A DNA stretch of 36,359 nucleotides, taken from NCBI GenBank assembly GCA_036677445.1, contig JAVBWI010000021.1, positions 1 to 36,359 of the forward strand. Direction: 5' to 3'. The notes under the pieces were generated by a model. It searched no databases. It saw only the letters and a program-made list of their open reading frames with translations, and was not told the origin of the DNA. Made by a program: the position numbers and the translations under genes. This DNA comes from JAVBWI01 sp036677445 (GTDB lineage: Bacteria; Bacillota; Clostridia; Christensenellales; CAG-138). Shown one piece after another: positions 8,307 through 18,074 of this stretch; the stretch's first letter is position 1; each line of letters begins with the position of its first letter.

Positions 8307-9356
8307 TCATTCTCCCCCGTCATCTTCGTTTTCATAGAGCACGCGGCGGCGCAGCTGGCCGCACGCACCTTCGATATCCGTACCCATCTCGCGCCTTACG
8401 GTGGCGGAAATATGCCGCTGTGTAAGCCACGAAGCAAACTGCGCCGCCTGCTTTCTGGTTGCGCCCATAAGCTGCCTCTCCGGCACAGGGTTGAGGGGTA
8501 TCAGGTTCACATGGCAGTTGATGCCGCGTAAATTTGCCGCAAGCGCCGCGGCGTCCTGTTCGGAAGCGTTGACGCTCTCGATGAGCGCATATTCAAATAT
8601 CACCCGTCGGCCGGTGGTATCGGCATACGTCTTTGCGGCTTCGAGCACCTGTGCGATGGGATAGCGCCGGTTGATCGGCATAATGGCACTGCGCTGCGCG
8701 TCGTCGTGCGCGTGCAGGGAAACGCAGAGCGTAACAGGCGGCGCTTCCTTCAACAGCCTATACATTTCCGGCACCAGTCCGCAGGTGGAAAGCGAAATGT
8801 TGCGGGAGCTGATCCCCAAGCCCTCCGGCGAAGTCGCCCGCTGTAAAAACGCCACGACGTTATCGAAATTATCCAGCGGTTCACCGCTGCCCATCAGCAC
8901 GATATTGGTTACGGCGCGTCCGCTCGCGGTCGGCGGCTCATCCCGTTCGACCGCCGCCACCTGGGAGAGCATTTCGCCGGACCGAAGATCGCGCACGCGC
9001 CCTTCCAGCGTGGAAGCGCAAAACGTGCAGCCCATCCGGCACCCGACCTGTGTGGAAAGGCAAAGCGTGTTGCCGTGATGGTAGCGCATCAGCACGCCTT
9101 CCACCAGGTCGCCGCCGTCCAGTAAAAACAGATATTTGACCGTACCGTCCTGCGCGGAAAGAAACTTCTGCTGTATTTCCGCCCCGCCCCACGGCAACAC
9201 GGATAACCGCTCGCGCAGCGCTTTGGGGATATTCGTCATATCCGCGGGGCGCGCGCCGCGCAGCAGCCATTCGTATACCTGCGCCGCGCGGAAAGCGGGC
9301 TGATCCTTTAAGAGGGCGGCAAGCTCCTCTTTTGTCATATCCGTTAAATGCTTCAT
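8307..9356 (-). CDS. rlmN: 23S rRNA/tRNA adenine-C2 methyltransferase RlmN
   Basis: Radical-SAM enzyme methylating C2 of A2503 in 23S rRNA, and some tRNAs at A37, 349 aa. The radical-SAM cluster motif is Cys106-x3-Cys110-x2-Cys113 (GCRMGCTFC), SAM-binding MGSGEP lies at 155-160, and the C-terminal methyl-carrier Cys332 is in GACGQL. ATG 9356 overlaps the rsmB stop in an ATGA arrangement, and the rlmN stop is one base before whiA, so it is translationally coupled on both sides. In many Clostridia rlmN is followed by a phosphatase/PASTA kinase/rsgA module; here the block jumps directly to whiA. Confidence 0.96.
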   Translation of the reverse strand: MKHLTDMTKEELAALLKDQPAFRAAQVYEWLLRGARPADMTNIPKALRERLSVLPWGGAEIQQKFLSAQDGTVKYLFLLDGGDLVEGVLMRYHHGNTLCLSTQVGCRMGCTFCASTLEGRVRDLRSGEMLSQVAAVERDEPPTASGRAVTNIVLMGSGEPLDNFDNVVAFLQRATSPEGLGISSRNISLSTCGLVPEMYRLLKEAPPVTLCVSLHAHDDAQRSAIMPINRRYPIAQVLEAAKTYADTTGRRVIFEYALIESVNASEQDAAALAANLRGINCHVNLIPLNPVPERQLMGATRKQAAQFASWLTQRHISATVRREMGTDIEGACGQLRRRVLYENEDDGGE

Positions 9357-10660
9357 GCTTCCCCTTTTTGGCGTACCAACCGTGCGATAAAAAAGCCCTC
9401 GGTATGGTCCCTGTGCGGCAAAAGCTGCACCATGCCCTCCGCAAGGCCGGGAAAAACGCCGGGCAGATACGGCGCAAGGCTGTCCAGGGCGTAATCCTTC
9501 CGCCTTTGTAAAAACGCCGCTATCTGCGCTTCATTCTCCGGCAGAGAGATCGTACAGCTTGCGTAAACGAGTATGCCGCCGGGGTGCACATACTCTGCGC
9601 ACGTGTCCAGTATGCGCCGCTGTGTTTCCGCCAGCGCGGTGATCGCCTCGGGCGACTTTGTATAACGCACATCCGGCTTGCCCGCCGCAACGCCAAGGCC
9701 GGAGCAGGGCACATCCAGCAGCACCGCGTCAAACGCGCCGCGGCAATCATCCGCTGCTTGCGCGGCGTCCTGCAGGCGGGTCTCCGCACGCACATGCAGG
9801 CGGGCGAGAGTTCTGTCCAGCAGCTCCTTGCGGTGGGGGTGCAGCTCCCATGCGGTCAAGTCAATCTCCGGGCACAGCGCGTACAGATACGCGCTTTTGC
9901 CGCCGGGCGCCGCGCAGGCGTCCAGCACCCGTAAGCCGGGCCGCAGGCCGCACGCACGGCAAACGAGCATGGCGCTTTCGCTCTGCAAAGCAATGCTGCC
10001 GTTTTGAAACAGCGGGTCTCGCGCGATATCAAAGCCTTTTTCAAGTTTCACGCAATCCGCCACGAGCGTGCCGTTCGTAAAGGCAACGCCGCGTTTTGTA
10101 AGCTCCTGCCGCAGCTGTTCCGCCGTAAAGGGCGGCTGCGCGCGAAGCGTCATCTGCGGCGCGGGGGCTTGCAGCAGCGCTTGTGTATCCGCTTCGCCAA
10201 AACGCCGCAGCCATTCCTCCACCAGCCACAGCGGCCAGCTGTACTGTATGCTCAGCCGCTCCGGTAGTCCCTCCGGCAGCGGCGGCAAATTTTCCATATT
10301 CCTTGCAAGCGTGCGCAGCACGCCGTTGATGTACCCCGAAAGCGCGCCCTTGCCAACTTCCTTTGCGAGCTTGACGCTCTCGTTCACGGCTGCGGAAGGC
10401 GGCACGCGCATAAACAAAAGCTGACAGGCGCCCATGCGCAGTATTCCCCGTATCACCGGCTTTTGCTGGCCCTTACTATAGTGCGTAAGCACATGGTCGA
10501 TATATAGCAGATGATCGAGCGTTTCATACACCGCGGCGGATACCCATTTGGCGTCCGCCGGGGAGAGCCCCTGCTGCGCTTCCTTGAGCCGAAGATTGGC
10601 GTATGCGCCCCGTTCGGTAATATCCAGCAGTGCCTCAAGCGCGATACGCCGGATGCTCAT
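9353..10660 (-). CDS. rsmB: 16S rRNA (cytosine-967 C5)-methyltransferase RsmB
   Basis: m5C methyltransferase of 16S rRNA, 435 aa. An N-terminal NusB-like RNA-binding domain (about 1-135) precedes the Rossmann methyltransferase domain, with SAM motif LDACAAPGGKS at 246-256. Two catalytic Cys are seen: Cys319 in DVPCSGLG and Cys369 in YASCTIS. I start it at ATG 10660, which overlaps the fmt stop as ATGA. The same frame is open about 111 codons upstream, but that stretch is antisense-frame fmt sequence of Arg/Gly-rich composition without NusB similarity. It also ends in an ATGA overlap with rlmN. Confidence 0.95.
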   Translation of the reverse strand: MSIRRIALEALLDITERGAYANLRLKEAQQGLSPADAKWVSAAVYETLDHLLYIDHVLTHYSKGQQKPVIRGILRMGACQLLFMRVPPSAAVNESVKLAKEVGKGALSGYINGVLRTLARNMENLPPLPEGLPERLSIQYSWPLWLVEEWLRRFGEADTQALLQAPAPQMTLRAQPPFTAEQLRQELTKRGVAFTNGTLVADCVKLEKGFDIARDPLFQNGSIALQSESAMLVCRACGLRPGLRVLDACAAPGGKSAYLYALCPEIDLTAWELHPHRKELLDRTLARLHVRAETRLQDAAQAADDCRGAFDAVLLDVPCSGLGVAAGKPDVRYTKSPEAITALAETQRRILDTCAEYVHPGGILVYASCTISLPENEAQIAAFLQRRKDYALDSLAPYLPGVFPGLAEGMVQLLPHRDHTEGFFIARLVRQKGEA

Positions 10661-11589
10661 AGCAGTCTGCTTCCCGCAAGCTGCCTGCCGCACAGGTATA
10701 CCTTTGCCGCCATACGCTTGCAGCAGGGGGCCTGCAGCTCCAATATCTCGAGAGCCGTATCCGCACAGGTTACGAACAGGCCGGATTTTGCATCGCCGAA
10801 GCAGGCGCCGGGCAGCAGCCCGAGAGGTACCGGTACATCCGTCATGCGGGTGCGCCAGATTTTCAGCGGCAGCCCATCTTCCAGCATGGCGTATGCGCCC
10901 GGCCAGGGGTTGGTGCCGCGCACGCGGTCGTGGATACGCTGCGCGGTCTGCGTAAAATCCAGCTTGCCGTCCTCTTTTTTGAGCATGCGGCATTTGGTGG
11001 CCTGCGCTTCCTCCTGCGGGGTACGGGTGAGCGTGCCCGCCATAAGCTTTCCTAGTGTTTCCTTTAACGTTTCGGCGCCCAATACCGCCATGCGCTCATA
11101 CAGCTCGCCCGCCGTTTCATCAGGTTGGATTTGCGTTTCGCGCGCGAGCAGTATATCGCCGGTATCCAGCCCCACATCCGTCAGCATGGTAGTAATGCCC
11201 GTCTTTTTCTCGCCGTCGATCACCGCCCACTGTATGGGCGCGGCGCCGCGGTATTTGGGCAGCAGCGAGCCGTGGACATTGACGCAGCCGAACGCGGGAA
11301 CCGCAAGGTTATCCGCGCTTAAAATCTGGCCGAAAGCGGCCGTGACCATAAGGTCCGGCCCGAAGGCGCGCAACGGCTCCAACCCCTCCCGGTCGCGGAT
11401 ACGGCCAGGTTGGTATACGGGGATGTTATGCTTTTGCGCCAGCTCCTTGACGGGCGGCGGGGTCAGCACGGCATGCCGCCCCTGCGGTTTATCCGGCTGG
11501 GTAAAGACGCACAGCGTATGCCCTTCGTCGATAAGCATCTTAAGCGACGGTACGGCAAACGCAGGCGTACCCAGAAAGGCGATCTTCAT
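10657..11589 (-). CDS. fmt: Methionyl-tRNA formyltransferase
   Basis: Transfers a formyl group from 10-formyl-tetrahydrofolate to Met-tRNAfMet for translation initiation, 310 aa. It begins MKIAFLGTPAFAVPSL and has the folate-site motif HGSLLPKYRGAAPI followed by Q-WAVIDGEKKTGIT; the catalytic Asn/His/Asp region and a C-terminal tRNA-binding domain (about 205-310) follow. The start ATG 11589 overlaps the def stop as ATGA; a longer open frame upstream is def read out of frame. Pairing with def, which removes the formyl group, is a classic arrangement. The substrate initiator tRNA gene lies at 31731 in this window. Confidence 0.97.
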   Translation of the reverse strand: MKIAFLGTPAFAVPSLKMLIDEGHTLCVFTQPDKPQGRHAVLTPPPVKELAQKHNIPVYQPGRIRDREGLEPLRAFGPDLMVTAAFGQILSADNLAVPAFGCVNVHGSLLPKYRGAAPIQWAVIDGEKKTGITTMLTDVGLDTGDILLARETQIQPDETAGELYERMAVLGAETLKETLGKLMAGTLTRTPQEEAQATKCRMLKKEDGKLDFTQTAQRIHDRVRGTNPWPGAYAMLEDGLPLKIWRTRMTDVPVPLGLLPGACFGDAKSGLFVTCADTALEILELQAPCCKRMAAKVYLCGRQLAGSRLL

Positions 11590-12080
11590 TCTGTTGCTTC
11601 CTCGTCTTCCTCGTCCGTGTCTTCCTTGTATCCCTCCGGCGGCTCGGTGATGAGATCGATATACACCTTGCCGTCCAGGTGATCCGTCTCGTGCAAAATT
11701 GCGCGGGCAAAGAGGCCCGTGGCGTCGTACTCCTTCCATTCCCCGCTGCGGTCCTGCGCACGCGCAATGACTCGGGCCGGGCGCACCACATAACCGGATT
11801 TTCCGGGGAAAGAAAGGCACCCTTCCATGCATCCTTCCTCGCCTTCGGTAAAGAGTATTTCCGGGTTAATCATTTCCACAGGGCCGTCGCCGCTGTCGAT
11901 CACCACCGCGCGGCGCAGTATGCCCACCTGCGGAGCGGCAAGCCCTACGCCGTCGGCATTGTACATGGTCTCCAGCATATCGTCGAGCAGCTGATGGATG
12001 CGCTTGTCAATGCGCTCCACCGGCCTGCAAACCTTATACAGAGCGGGATCGTTTTCCTTTAAAATCTTCCTGAGCGCCAT
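11586..12080 (-). CDS. def: Peptide deformylase
   Basis: Metalloenzyme removing the N-formyl group from nascent proteins, 164 aa. All three family motifs are present: GVGLAAPQVG (44-53), EGCLSFPG with metal ligand Cys88, and the HExxH motif HETDH at 130-134. ATG 12080 is preceded by AAGAAGGG six bases upstream. It is the first gene after the priA-def intergenic region, which carries a TATAAT box at 12120-12125, so it probably leads the def-fmt-rsmB-rlmN-whiA run. Confidence 0.97.
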   Translation of the reverse strand: MALRKILKENDPALYKVCRPVERIDKRIHQLLDDMLETMYNADGVGLAAPQVGILRRAVVIDSGDGPVEMINPEILFTEGEEGCMEGCLSFPGKSGYVVRPARVIARAQDRSGEWKEYDATGLFARAILHETDHLDGKVYIDLITEPPEGYKEDTDEEDEEATE

Positions 12081-12119
12081 CGTTCACCCTTCTTTCCTGC
12101 ATCGATCTCTATTGCCAAT

Positions 12120-12146
12120 ATTATAATACACCCCCACGGTACAATA
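12120..12146 (-). promoter_or_regulatory. Candidate promoter for def operon
   Basis: A perfect minus-strand TATAAT lies at 12120-12125, 40 bp before def. The -35 region is poor (TTATTG, 16-bp spacer), and there is no TG extension. It sits between the MITE-like element and def, so it would let def-fmt be transcribed independently of priA. Confidence 0.45.
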
Positions 12147-12170
12147 ACAGTCTTTTTGTTTCTAAGTAAG

Positions 12171-12323
12171 GCACTGATTAAATGAGGGATGCTGGATTGA
12201 CGAGATGGTGTCTGGGCCTGCAAGGAGCAAAATCGAAGGAATAGCAGCGCTATTTCAAGATTTAGCTTAACACAGCAGGACATGAAAACAGCCGTCAAGA
12301 CAACGTTCCGAATTAATCAGCGC
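12171..12323. mobile_element. 153-bp MITE-like element with terminal inverted repeats
   Basis: The left end GCACTGATTAA (12171-12181) and right end TTAATCAGCGC (12313-12323) are inverted repeats matching at 10 of 11 positions. The interior encodes nothing convincing but contains small dyads such as ATAGC-AGC-GCTAT near 12241. It fills most of the priA-def gap, ending four bases before the priA stop. I see no clear target-site duplication. The size, terminal repeats and lack of a gene fit a non-autonomous transposable element; the parent transposase is not in the window and its family is unknown to me. Confidence 0.5.
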
Positions 12324-12327
12324 TCAC

Positions 12328-14586
<2,259 letters not shown>

Positions 14587-14608
14587 TTGTGACCACCTCC
14601 CGCTTCTT

Positions 14609-14648
14609 AAAAAAGCGGGGGAAGCTGCGCTTTCTATGCTTCTCCCGC
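14609..14648 (-). terminator. Intrinsic terminator after coaBC
   Basis: On the minus strand GCGGGAGAAGC pairs with GCTTCCCCCGC (10 of 11 bp) across a 12-nt loop and is followed directly by TTTTTT. It lies 26 bp after the coaBC stop and 22 bp before the priA start, so it ends the yicC-coaBC transcript or attenuates read-through into priA. No obvious promoter lies between it and priA. Confidence 0.85.
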
Positions 14649-14674
14649 CGGTATCTTCACTGTGCAGCCTTACA

Positions 14675-15871
14675 TCACCGCATCCATGCGGCGGCCAGCG
14701 CATCGAGCAGCCAATCCGCAAGCGCCGCCTTTTGCATCAGCCCGCTTTGCCTGCAACCGCCCGCCGCGTCATACAGCGTCACCGCGTTGGTATCCACGGC
14801 AAAGCCCGCATTGGCCGCGCTTACGTCGTTGGCGGCAATAAAATCAAGGTTCTTGCGCGCAAGCTTATCCTTAGCGTTGCGCTCGAGATTCTGCGTTTCG
14901 GCGGCAAAGCCCATCACTACCTGCTTTTGCTTGCGTGCGCCCACACGGGCGAGTATATCCGCCGTTGGGGAAAGCGACAGCGTCAAGCCTTCGCCGTGCT
15001 TCTTGATTTTGTGCTCCGCCACTTCGGCCACAGTAAAGTCCGCGGGCGCCGCCGCCATGATGAGCGCGTCGCACCCGTCAAAAGCGCGTTCCACCGCCTC
15101 GCAAAGCTGCGCGCTGGAAGTAATATCCTCCCGCTCCACGCCCGGCGGCGTTGCAAGCTGTACGGGCCCCGCGATCAGCTTTACCTGCGCGCCCCGTTTT
15201 GCCGCCGCCTCGGCGATTGCAAAGCCCATTTTGCCGCTGCTGCGGTTGGATAAAAAACGCACGGGGTCGATCGCCTCGCGGGTGGGGCCGGCGGTCACGA
15301 CGATCCGTTTACCCGCAAGATCCCGTTTGCGCAAAAGCGCCGCCTGTACGGCGGAAACGATATCCTCCACCGGCGCGAGCCTTCCTTTGCCCACGTCGCC
15401 GCAGGCAAGCATGCCGTCCTCCGGCTCTATAAACGTACAGCCGCGCGCGCGCAATGCCGCGATATTCTGCACGACGGCAGGATGCGTGAGCATGTTGCTG
15501 TTCATGGCCGGGGCAATCAAAACAGGAGCGCGGGTAGCCAAGAACGTGGTCGAGAGCAGATCGTCGGCAATGCCGTTTGCCGCCTTGCCAATGAAATTCG
15601 CCGTGGCGGGCGCGACAAGAAAAACATCCGCAAGCTTCGCAAGCGCGATATGTTCCACTTCATAGGGCGCTTCACGTGAAAACTGGCCGGAAGCCACCGG
15701 CGATCGGGAAAGCGTTTCCAGCGTGAGCGGCGTAATGAAGTGTGCGCCGCCGTCCGTAAGGATAACGCGCACATCGATGTTTTGCTTGGTAAGCCTGGAT
15801 ATGATCTCCGCAGCCTTGTAAGCCGCTATGGAGCCGGTGACGCCCAGCACCACGGTTGCTCTGTGCTCCAT
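14675..15871 (-). CDS. coaBC: Bifunctional phosphopantothenoylcysteine decarboxylase/ligase (CoaBC)
   Basis: Two steps of coenzyme A synthesis: CTP-dependent coupling of phosphopantothenate to cysteine (CoaB) and FMN-dependent decarboxylation (CoaC). 398 aa. The CoaC half (1-185) has GVTGSIAAYKA, active-site His74 in VEHIALAKLAD, the PAMNSNM motif near 121-127 and the reductive Cys157 in ACGDVGKGRLA. The CoaB half begins near IVVTAGPTREAIDPVRF and has NRSSGKMG. ATG 15871 follows the rpoZ stop without a gap, so translation is coupled to rpoZ. Confidence 0.96.
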   Translation of the reverse strand: MEHRATVVLGVTGSIAAYKAAEIISRLTKQNIDVRVILTDGGAHFITPLTLETLSRSPVASGQFSREAPYEVEHIALAKLADVFLVAPATANFIGKAANGIADDLLSTTFLATRAPVLIAPAMNSNMLTHPAVVQNIAALRARGCTFIEPEDGMLACGDVGKGRLAPVEDIVSAVQAALLRKRDLAGKRIVVTAGPTREAIDPVRFLSNRSSGKMGFAIAEAAAKRGAQVKLIAGPVQLATPPGVEREDITSSAQLCEAVERAFDGCDALIMAAAPADFTVAEVAEHKIKKHGEGLTLSLSPTADILARVGARKQKQVVMGFAAETQNLERNAKDKLARKNLDFIAANDVSAANAGFAVDTNAVTLYDAAGGCRQSGLMQKAALADWLLDALAAAWMR

Positions 15872-16075
15872 TTAGCGCAGCGTATACTCCTCCGGGTAAT
15901 CAATGACGATCCGGTCCTTGTACAGGTCCTCTACCGCCATGGTGACCGGGTTCTTTTCGCCGAGCGTTTCCGGTTCGTTCATGAGCTGACGCGCGCGGCG
16001 CGCAACAGCCATCACCAGCATGTAGCGGGTGCCTACCTTGTCCACCAGCTCGTTGACTCCAGGATAATTCATCAT
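15872..16075 (-). CDS. rpoZ: RNA polymerase omega subunit
   Basis: Small RNA polymerase assembly subunit, 67 aa, matching the short omega of Firmicutes. The core VDKVGTRYMLVMAVARRARQL is diagnostic. ATG 16075 overlaps the gmk stop (ATGA); a second ATG follows directly. The gmk-rpoZ-coaBC order is the standard one. Confidence 0.94.
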   Translation of the reverse strand: MMNYPGVNELVDKVGTRYMLVMAVARRARQLMNEPETLGEKNPVTMAVEDLYKDRIVIDYPEEYTLR

Positions 16076-16701
16076 ATGGTATCACATCCTCCCAAGAGCA
16101 GGTTGATCAAATCGTCGCTTCGCGCTACGCGGCTCTTTTCCGCATATACGATGGCTTCGATGCCTTCCACGGCCTGCTCTACCGTGTTGTTGATGGTCAC
16201 GTAATCATAGTAGGAGATACACTGCATCTCCGTATAAGCCGCCTCCGTGCGGCGTTCTATGGATTGCTCCGTCTCCGTACCGCGTTCGATGAGCCTGCGC
16301 TTAAGTTCTTCCATGGACGGCGGCGCCAAAAACACCAGCACCGCTTCGGGACATACTTCCTTAACCCGAAGACCACCCTGTACGTCGATTTCCAGTATGA
16401 CGTCACGCCCTTTTTCCAGTTGGTCCATTACAAATTGGCGCGGCGTACCGTAGGAATGCGTACCGAATACGCGCATATACTCCAGGAATTCCCCCTCGCG
16501 CACCATGCGCGAAAATTCCTCCTTGGATTTAAAGAAATACTCCCTGCCGTCCATCTCGTTTTCGCGCCTGAGGCGCGTTGTGGCCGATATCGAAAGCGTC
16601 ATATTGGGATTGGCTGCAAGCAGCTTGCGGCAGACTGTACCTTTGCCCACACCCGACGGTCCTGAAAGGACCACGAGCAACCCCCGACGTCCATCCTCCA
16701 T
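16072..16701 (-). CDS. gmk: Guanylate kinase
   Basis: Phosphorylates GMP to GDP with ATP, 209 aa. P-loop GPSGVGKGT lies at 14-22, the GMP-binding region has REYFFKSKEEF and EFLEYMRVFGTHSYGTP, and DVILEIDVQGGLRVKE follows. ATG 16701 has AGGAGG nine bases upstream. It follows remA by 38 bp and overlaps rpoZ by four bases. Confidence 0.97.
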   Translation of the reverse strand: MEDGRRGLLVVLSGPSGVGKGTVCRKLLAANPNMTLSISATTRLRRENEMDGREYFFKSKEEFSRMVREGEFLEYMRVFGTHSYGTPRQFVMDQLEKGRDVILEIDVQGGLRVKEVCPEAVLVFLAPPSMEELKRRLIERGTETEQSIERRTEAAYTEMQCISYYDYVTINNTVEQAVEGIEAIVYAEKSRVARSDDLINLLLGGCDTI

Positions 16702-16739
16702 AAGTAAGATCCTCCTGTGAAAGTTGCTTCCCTAAGCGA

Positions 16740-17003
16740 TCATTCCCCGAGATCGGCGGTCTCCCTTACGTCCAGCCTGTGCGCGACGGTCTCGGGCTGC
16801 ACGGCGGAAAGCACCACATGGCCGCTGTCCATCATGATCACCGCGCGGGTACGCCGCCCGTAGGTGGCGTCGATGAGCCGGCCGCGTTCGCGCGCTTCCT
16901 GCACGATACGCTTGATAGGCGCGGAATCCGGGCTGACGATGGCGAGCAGCCGGTTGGCGGAAACGATGTTGCCGAAGCCTATGTTGATCAGCTTAATGGC
17001 CAT
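16740..17003 (-). CDS. remA: RemA/DUF370 family regulator
   Basis: Small DNA-binding protein of the RemA (YlzA) family, 87 aa; in Bacillus subtilis RemA activates matrix and osmoprotection genes. It begins MAIKLINIGFGNIVSANR and contains IVSPDSAPIKR and DATYGRRTRAVI, all typical of the family. GGGAGG precedes the ATG by six bases. It sits between yicC and gmk, the common place for it in Firmicutes. Confidence 0.93.
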   Translation of the reverse strand: MAIKLINIGFGNIVSANRLLAIVSPDSAPIKRIVQEARERGRLIDATYGRRTRAVIMMDSGHVVLSAVQPETVAHRLDVRETADLGE

Positions 17004-17022
17004 GCCTGTCCTCCCATAAAGT

Positions 17023-17898
17023 TTACTCTATGTTCTGCACCTGCTCGCGGATCTTTTCGATCTCGCCCTTGCCGGCGATCACGGCGTTCGTGAGCTGCGC
17101 GTCGTTTGCCTTGGAACCTATGGTGTTGAACTCACGGTTCATTTCCTGCACGATAAAATCCAGCTTGCGCCCGGCCGGTTCATTGGCAGAAAGCGTCTGC
17201 AGCAGCTGTGAAACGTGGCTCCTTAACCTGACGATTTCCTCGTCAATACTGGCGCGGTCCGCAAAAAGGGCGACTTCCGTCGCAAGGCGCGCCCTGTCGG
17301 GTTCCGTCTCGCCTAAAAGCTGCTCTATTCGCTCGTTGAGCTTCTGCCGGTATTCCTGCACGACAAGCGGCGCACGCTGCGCAATTTCTTCCGTAAGCGC
17401 AAGCACGGTCTGCGCGCGCTGGGTAAGATCGGCGCACAGCCGTTCGCCCTCCGCCGCGCGCATGGCCTTCATTTCTTCCGCCGCCAGCGCAACCGCCTCG
17501 CGCGCAAGTGCGGCAACGCAATCACGGTCCTCTTCGGCTTCGACGACATCCGAAACATCCGGCAGGCGCAGCGCAGCCGAAAGCGTCAGGTCGTCAGTTA
17601 GTCCCAGCCGCTCGCCCGCGCCGCGTGCGGCGATCAGGTATTGTGCAAGCAGCGCCTCGTCGATGACGACCGCACGCGCATCGTTGCGCCCATTCCAATA
17701 GCTTACAAAAAGATCGACATGTCCCCGGCTGACCCTTGCGGAAAGCTCCGTACGGAATACATCCTCAAGGAAGCCGATGTGACGGGGAAGTCGCATACCC
17801 AGATCCAGATACCGGTGGTTGACGGATTTCAGCTCCACAGTCATCTCTCGTCCATCCCGGCCGGCGGTACCGCGCCCGTAGCCGGTCATGCTGCTTAT
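17023..17898 (-). CDS. YicC/YloC family endoribonuclease
   Basis: YicC-family RNase, 291 aa from a TTG start at 17898. The family begins M-I-x-SMTGYGR; here TTG ATA AGC AGC ATG encodes (M)ISSMTGYGRG and is preceded by AAGGGGG eight bases upstream, so I chose TTG over more distant in-frame ATGs at 17925 and 17952. Diagnostic segments are the N-terminal VELKSVNHRYLDL and the C-terminal MNREFNTIGSKAND and IREQVQNIE. It is the first gene of the yicC-remA-gmk-rpoZ-coaBC run and has its own promoter at 17935-17964. A gap of 19 bp separates it from remA. Confidence 0.92.
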   Translation of the reverse strand: MSSMTGYGRGTAGRDGREMTVELKSVNHRYLDLGMRLPRHIGFLEDVFRTELSARVSRGHVDLFVSYWNGRNDARAVVIDEALLAQYLIAARGAGERLGLTDDLTLSAALRLPDVSDVVEAEEDRDCVAALAREAVALAAEEMKAMRAAEGERLCADLTQRAQTVLALTEEIAQRAPLVVQEYRQKLNERIEQLLGETEPDRARLATEVALFADRASIDEEIVRLRSHVSQLLQTLSANEPAGRKLDFIVQEMNREFNTIGSKANDAQLTNAVIAGKGEIEKIREQVQNIE

Positions 17899-17934
17899 CA
17901 ACCGTGCGTCCCCCTTGTCGATCATAGTATAAAA

Positions 17935-17964
17935 AGTATAACACAGATGCATGAGATTTGTCGA
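17935..17964 (-). promoter_or_regulatory. Extended -10 promoter for the yicC operon
   Basis: On the minus strand TCGACA (17959-17964) and, 18 bp on, TGTTATACT (17935-17943) form a -35 and an extended -10 (TGnTATACT). It lies 37 bp upstream of the TTG start. The ligA-yicC gap of 176 bp contains nothing else I recognise. Confidence 0.7.
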
Positions 17965-18074
17965 AGGTTTCCGGCAAAGGTTTATGAAAAAACTGACGCT
18001 GTTATTACAAATTTCCCGTACATCCGATCACCTTTTCAGAACATACCGCAGGGGAAAACAGATAAATACGCCGC

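Noticed and set aside
10661..10993. N-terminal extension of rsmB to an upstream start
   Set aside because: The extra 111 residues overlap fmt in another frame; the ATGA junction and NusB-like start at 10660 fit far better. The same reasoning was used for fmt, whiA and priA.
10511..11650. A 379-codon plus-strand open frame across rsmB and fmt
   Set aside because: It spans the overlap of two well-supported genes on the opposite strand and has a low-complexity Ser/Pro/Arg composition.
12059..12298. A 79-codon minus-strand frame across the priA-def gap
   Set aside because: Its sequence is largely the MITE-like element and the def promoter region; no ribosome site and no family resemblance.
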